Part shown: positions 60,506-64,000 of the stretch, piece by piece
Position numbering within the stretch: position 1 is the stretch's first letter
How the letters are laid out: the number at the start of each line of letters is the position of its first letter
Assembly: GCA_027382625.1 (NCBI GenBank)
Contig: JAJKFJ010022509.1
Coordinates: forward strand, 124,001 to 188,000
Direction: 5' to 3'
Source: Tetmemena sp. SeJ-2015
Lineage: Eukaryota > Ciliophora > Spirotrichea > Sporadotrichida > Oxytrichidae
DNA length: 64,000 nt
The notes under the pieces: model-generated
Databases searched by the model: none
Told to the model about the DNA's origin: nothing
Seen by the model: only the letters and a program-made list of their open reading frames with translations
Translations under genes and position numbers: made by a program

Positions 60506-61672
60506 TTAGTCCTCCTCCACCACGGCGCGCTTTTGCAGTTCCACCACGGCGTTGAGGATCTTCACGCGGTTCATCTCATGGACTTCCACCTTGGTGCCGA
60601 TTTCGGGGACGAGGGTGACGGTGAGTTCGCCGCCGAGGTGTTCGCGGAATTCTTCCAGGCCTTCGAGGATGGCGGGCTCGCCGCTGCGACCGGTGGTCAT
60701 CAGATACGGGGAGGTGGTGGCGAAGCCGATGCTTTCGATGAGCTTCAGCACGCGCTCGCAGGTCTCTTCGCTCAGGATGCCCTGCAGGCGGGAATAGACG
60801 AGGTCCACGGCCATGCCGATGGCCACGGCTTCACCATGGGCCACGGTGAATTTGGAAATCTGCTCCAGCTTGTGCGCGGCCCAGTGGCCGAAGTCCAGCG
60901 GACGGGCGGAGCCGAGCTCAAAGGGATCGCCGCCAGTGGCGATGTGCTCCACGTGCAGCTCGGCGCTGCGCTGGATCACCTGCTCCAGCGCCTCCTGCTT
61001 GAGGGCGGCGAGATCTCCGGCCATGGCCTCGATCTGCTCAAAGAAAGCGCGGTCACGAATGAGCGCGACCTTGATGGCCTCGATGATGCCGTTGCGGCGC
61101 CCACGCGCGGGCAGCAGCTCCAGGAAGGCGAAGTCGTTCACCACGGCAAACGGGACGGCGAAGCTGCCGACCCAGTTTTTCTTGCCAAAGTAGTTCACGC
61201 CGTTCTTCACGCCCACGCCGCCATCTCCCTGGCTCAGGGTGGTGGTGGGAAAGCGCACATGGCGGATGCCACGATGCGCGGTGGAGGCGGCAAAGCAGAC
61301 GAGGTCCAGCGCGGCGCCGCCGCCGATGACGAAGACGTAGCTGTGGCGGTCCAGCGCGGCTTCATTGATGGCGTCCCAGCAGCATTCCACGAGACGGAAG
61401 TCGTTTTTGCAGGGCTCACCGCCGGGGATGACGATGGGGTCATCCACCATGGTGAAGGTGTCTGCATGCACCTGGCCGTAGGCCATGATGTCGTCGAGCA
61501 GATCGCGGTTGGCCGTGGCGACGGCTTCATCCACAAACACGAGCACCCGGGGGAGCTTGTGCGGCTGGTCGAGGTGAAGAAGATCACGAATGGTATGGTT
61601 CCGAGGCGCGAAGACTTCTCTCGTGAACAAGATTCGGTGGGTGTGCTCTAGCCTGATTTTTTTCTCTAACAT
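60506..61672 (-). CDS. 3-dehydroquinate synthase-family protein, possibly EboD-like
   Basis: About 388 residues. The NAD-binding core has VIGGGAALDLVCFAAST and RFPTTTLSQGDGGVGVKNGVN; metal-ligand positions of DHQ synthases are recognisable as EAIKVALIRD (E), LDFGHWAAHKLE (H) and VAHGEAVAIGM (H). Canonical AroB is about 350-360 residues with IxTTLLAQVDSSVGGK; here the sequence is SQGDGGVGVK and the N terminus is extended (LEHTHRILFTREVFAP). This fits the EboD/sugar-phosphate-cyclase relatives better than housekeeping AroB, but I cannot settle it. No other ebo or aro gene is adjacent. The start at 61672 (ATG) is preferred; a TTG at 61699 is the alternative. Confidence 0.78.
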   Translation of the reverse strand: MLEKKIRLEHTHRILFTREVFAPRNHTIRDLLHLDQPHKLPRVLVFVDEAVATANRDLLDDIMAYGQVHADTFTMVDDPIVIPGGEPCKNDFRLVECCWDAINEAALDRHSYVFVIGGGAALDLVCFAASTAHRGIRHVRFPTTTLSQGDGGVGVKNGVNYFGKKNWVGSFAVPFAVVNDFAFLELLPARGRRNGIIEAIKVALIRDRAFFEQIEAMAGDLAALKQEALEQVIQRSAELHVEHIATGGDPFELGSARPLDFGHWAAHKLEQISKFTVAHGEAVAIGMAVDLVYSRLQGILSEETCERVLKLIESIGFATTSPYLMTTGRSGEPAILEGLEEFREHLGGELTVTLVPEIGTKVEVHEMNRVKILNAVVELQKRAVVEED

Positions 61673-61968
61673 CAAAGGGGGGCGGTTCTTTGCCTCCAAC
61701 CGTGCTTGAGGTCAAAGGGAAAGGGCAAACGTCTGAGAAAGGTGGTTTCTAGCCTGAAGCCCCGATTTCACAATGGATGCAGCATGTTTTCTGCCCCGGC
61801 CTCCTGCCTTCCGGCCACAAAACACCCTCCTGTCCGGGCACCCGTGGAAATAGCCTGCTGGGGTGATTGAGAAGGATACCCCCTCGGATTCAACTTTTCG
61901 GCGTCCATGAAAACCTCGAACTCAACCCCGCCGCACCGCCAGGACACTCCCGGAAACGGCTTCACGTG
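61673..61968. promoter_or_regulatory. Divergent intergenic region with 20-codon upstream frame before the kinase
   Basis: Divergent control region between the dehydroquinate-synthase-like gene and the second kinase operon. A short frame from ATG 61907 (begins MKTSNSTPPHR) stops at TGA 61967-61969, whose last base is the A of the kinase ATG (TGATG). It may be a leader peptide coupling kinase translation or chance. No clear promoter hexamers were found. Confidence 0.4.
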
Positions 61969-63426
61969 ATGGAAGCTGCACCGCTGCTCACTCCATCCGT
62001 GACCGAAGATGCCCGGAAGCAAAAAACGATCACCGCCGTGACCTTTCCGCCGCCACTTCGCTTCCTGATCCCAGCGCTGCTGCTGCTGCTGGGACTCCTG
62101 GCGACATGGATGGACTATGAACTGGACCTGGCCAATGACCTGGCGCGCAATTTCAGTGATGTGACCACGCAAGCCGAGGCCACCGGCACACGGCTCACCC
62201 AGCTGGCCCGGCAGCACCTGGTGCAAAAAGAGATCAAGGCCCTGAGTGAAAGCCTCTCCGACTGGACCCATGAGCCCTGGCTGCGCATGGCCGCCGTGGT
62301 GGATGAAAATGGCCGTGTGCTGGCAAGTTCATCCTCCCAGTGGGAGGGGCAGTTAGCTGCGGAAACGCCTGCGGCCACCGCCTGGCAGCGGGCCAGCCAG
62401 AGCACCGGCAAGATCATGGAGTCCGCCACTTTGGATGATGGGGACTTCATTGTGCTGGCGGCGTTTCCCATCGAAATCCCTTCACAGGCCCGGCAATGGC
62501 TCCTGCTCGTCTATGACCGTGCCAATGCCGTCCTCCATGCGCATCAGGATGCACGCAGTCGGGTGGAATGGTCGGCTTCTGTGATCGCCATCATGTGCCT
62601 CGGTCTCTGGGCCACTCTGCACTTCGGCGTGGCGAGGCGGCTGGAGCGGCTGGCACGCTCTGTCCGCGAGTTTGGCGAAGGCCGGACCATCGGCATCGAT
62701 CCGGTGAGAGGTGGCGATGAGGTGCATGAGCTCTCCCAGGCATTCCGGAAAATGACCCAGCGCCTGGCTGACCGTGAACGAGAACGCATCGTGCTGGAGC
62801 GCGCGGTCATTGATTCCGCAGAAAACGAGCGCCGGCGCATCGGGCATGAACTCCATGACGGCATCGGTCAGCAGCTCACCGCCGTGCTGATGGCCATCAA
62901 CGGCCTGCACGAGGAATTGCTGGCCAAAGCCCCCGCTATTGCGGAGCACGCGCAGCATGCCAGCCAGAGCCTGCGTGAAGCCTTGGCCGAGGTGCGGGGC
63001 CTTTCCCATGGGCTGGCCCCGGTTCCCCTGTGGGAGCAAGGCCTGGAGCACGCCCTGCAGGCGCTGGCAGACGTCACCACGCGCAGTTCCGGCGTGCGGT
63101 GTGTGTTTGAGTGCCCGGCTCATATCCCGGAGATCAGCGAGGCGGCTGCGTGCAATCTCTACCGGATCGCCCAGGAAGGGGTGAACAACGCCCTGAAGCA
63201 TGCGGATGCCGGAGAGATCCGCATCGGGCTGGAGTGCCGTGATGGACTCATTGTGCTGGAGATCGACGATGACGGGTGTGGGCTGCCAGAAGTGCCTCCA
63301 GAAGGCGGCGGCATCGGGTTTCGCATCATGCAGCATCGCACTGAAATGATGGGCGGCAGGATGGAGCACGGCGCTCCGCCCGCAGGTGGCACACGCATCG
63401 CCGTTCACATTCCCAACACCCCATGA
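61969..63426 (+). CDS. NarL-type sensor histidine kinase (HisKA_3), second copy
   Basis: About 485 residues from ATG 61969. Membrane segments at about 30-48 (FLIPALLLLLGLLATWM) and 190-210 (SASVIAIMCLGLWATL) enclose a periplasmic sensor region; a HAMP-like segment follows, then the HisKA_3 box NERRRIGHELHDGIGQQL (phosphoacceptor H296) and HATPase_c (EGVNNALKHA, DDDGCGLPE, GGGIGFRIMQHR). It should phosphorylate the response regulator encoded next (ATGA overlap at 63423-63426). Layout matches the kinase at 19156, but the sensor regions differ and no binding-protein gene precedes it. An upstream TTG at 61867 could extend it by 34 residues. Confidence 0.9.
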   Translation: MEAAPLLTPSVTEDARKQKTITAVTFPPPLRFLIPALLLLLGLLATWMDYELDLANDLARNFSDVTTQAEATGTRLTQLARQHLVQKEIKALSESLSDWTHEPWLRMAAVVDENGRVLASSSSQWEGQLAAETPAATAWQRASQSTGKIMESATLDDGDFIVLAAFPIEIPSQARQWLLLVYDRANAVLHAHQDARSRVEWSASVIAIMCLGLWATLHFGVARRLERLARSVREFGEGRTIGIDPVRGGDEVHELSQAFRKMTQRLADRERERIVLERAVIDSAENERRRIGHELHDGIGQQLTAVLMAINGLHEELLAKAPAIAEHAQHASQSLREALAEVRGLSHGLAPVPLWEQGLEHALQALADVTTRSSGVRCVFECPAHIPEISEAAACNLYRIAQEGVNNALKHADAGEIRIGLECRDGLIVLEIDDDGCGLPEVPPEGGGIGFRIMQHRTEMMGGRMEHGAPPAGGTRIAVHIPNTP

Positions 63427-64000
63427 CAACCACAGACACCCTCGAAAAAACATACCGCCTCATGCTCGTGGACGATCATCCCGCCGTGATCAATGGCTAT
63501 CGTTTCATGCTGCAGGCCTATCCCAGCTTTGAAATCTGCGGCACGGCGGTGAATGAATCTGAAGCCCTCGCCCTGGTGGCCAGAGAGAAGCCGGACCTGC
63601 TCATCACGGATCTGAACATGCCGGGCCGTGGCGGCCTTGAGCTCATCAAAGATCTCGTGACCCTGCATCCCGGCCTGAAGATCATCGTCAGCTCCATGCA
63701 TGATGAGATGCTCTGCGCCGCACGCGCCCTGCGCGCCGGAGCCAGCGGCTACGTGGGCAAGGACAGCCCCGGCAATGCGCTGCTGGATGCCATCCACAAG
63801 GTGCTCGACGGCGGCGTCTATGTGAGCGACCGGCTGGCCGCGCACCTCGCCGCCTCTTTTGCCACTCCCCGGCCACGTGGATCCACGGAATCACCGCTGA
63901 CCAAGCTGAGCGACCGCGAGTTTCAAGTCTTCGAGCTTTTCGGCCAGGGGCAGACCGCGAAGGAAATCGCAGCGCAGCTGCACCTGAGTCCGAAGACCGT
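63423..64000 (+). CDS. NarL/FixJ-family response regulator, partial (runs off right edge)
   Basis: 192 codons are visible. The start ATG overlaps the kinase stop as ATGA. The receiver domain has the acidic pair in [10 protein letters not shown], the phosphoacceptor in [13 protein letters not shown] (D63) and the lysine in GYVGKDSPG. The beginning of a LuxR-type helix-turn-helix ([35 protein letters not shown]) is visible before the cut. It is the partner of the adjacent kinase and a close relative of the regulator at 20535, sharing LSDREF-VF and GQG-T. Confidence 0.92.
   Translation, partial: [192 protein letters not shown]

Noticed and set aside
60431..61651. 406-codon plus-strand frame
   Set aside because: Antisense to the dehydroquinate-synthase-family gene, which carries family motifs.
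1..64000. tRNA, rRNA, prophage or integrase/attachment sites
   Set aside because: The non-coding gaps were read for cloverleaf-like or phage signatures; none was convincing.

Overview
The window looks like a chromosome segment from a verrucomicrobial bacterium, most likely a Prosthecobacter/Verrucomicrobium-type member of the Verrucomicrobiaceae. The support is inferential but consistent. There are two large PVC-type cytochrome c proteins (Pirellula/Verrucomicrobium-type N-terminal domain plus C-terminal CxxCH domain), a Tat-exported Gfo/Idh/MocA oxidoreductase, a DUF5009-type membrane protein, and a giant autotransporter-repeat protein ending in a PEP-CTERM sorting signal. Base composition is GC-rich, and many starts lack a clear Shine-Dalgarno sequence. 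No tRNA, rRNA, prophage or CRISPR array was seen.

Layout. Bases 1-5.2 kb hold a 5' fragment of an RluA-type pseudouridine synthase coupled to an RmlD-like reductase, an FAD-dependent amine-oxidase-family protein, a small lipoprotein coupled to a DUF5009 membrane protein, an unknown 148-residue protein and a membrane-anchored FHA protein. Housekeeping genes purA and rpsU (bS21), with a clear terminator, follow at 5.3-7.0 kb. From 7.0 to 18.1 kb, mostly on the minus strand, is a secreted/redox block: PVC cytochrome c protein 1 coupled to a LamG/degenerate SGNH protein, PPK2 on the plus strand, PVC cytochrome c protein 2, a Pro/Ala-rich membrane protein and the Gfo/Idh/MocA oxidoreductase. At 18.2-21.3 kb a substrate-binding-protein-like gene is translationally coupled to a NarL-type histidine kinase and response regulator.

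Bases 21.5-51.4 kb are essentially one gene on the minus strand. It is a 9,474-codon open frame built from about 45 autotransporter-associated beta-strand motifs with two further classes of recurring module. A one-base frame change near its 3' end (about 22,997-23,035) separates it from a 507-codon frame that carries the PEP-CTERM signal. Read through with a +1 shift, the product would be 9,973 residues. This is the most striking feature of the window.

After this come dnaG and rpoD (51.7-55.5 kb); the RpoD has two AT-hook-like motifs at its N terminus. A repeat island follows at 55.48-57.30 kb. It contains REP-like palindromes in both orientations, a broken REP-associated tyrosine transposase (RAYT), and three tandem 217-bp units each starting with a REP hairpin. 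The rest is a GGACT-like cyclotransferase coupled to a lipoate/octanoate ligase-like protein, a secreted esterase/SMP-30 fusion, an imperfect palindromic element, a 3-dehydroquinate-synthase-family (possibly EboD-like) protein, and a second NarL-type kinase/regulator pair whose regulator runs off the right edge.

Genes appear to work in small coupled sets (ATGA, GTGA or TTGA overlaps at eight or so junctions). Likely themes are signal transduction, cell-surface construction and periplasmic carbohydrate oxidation, beside the core replication/transcription genes.
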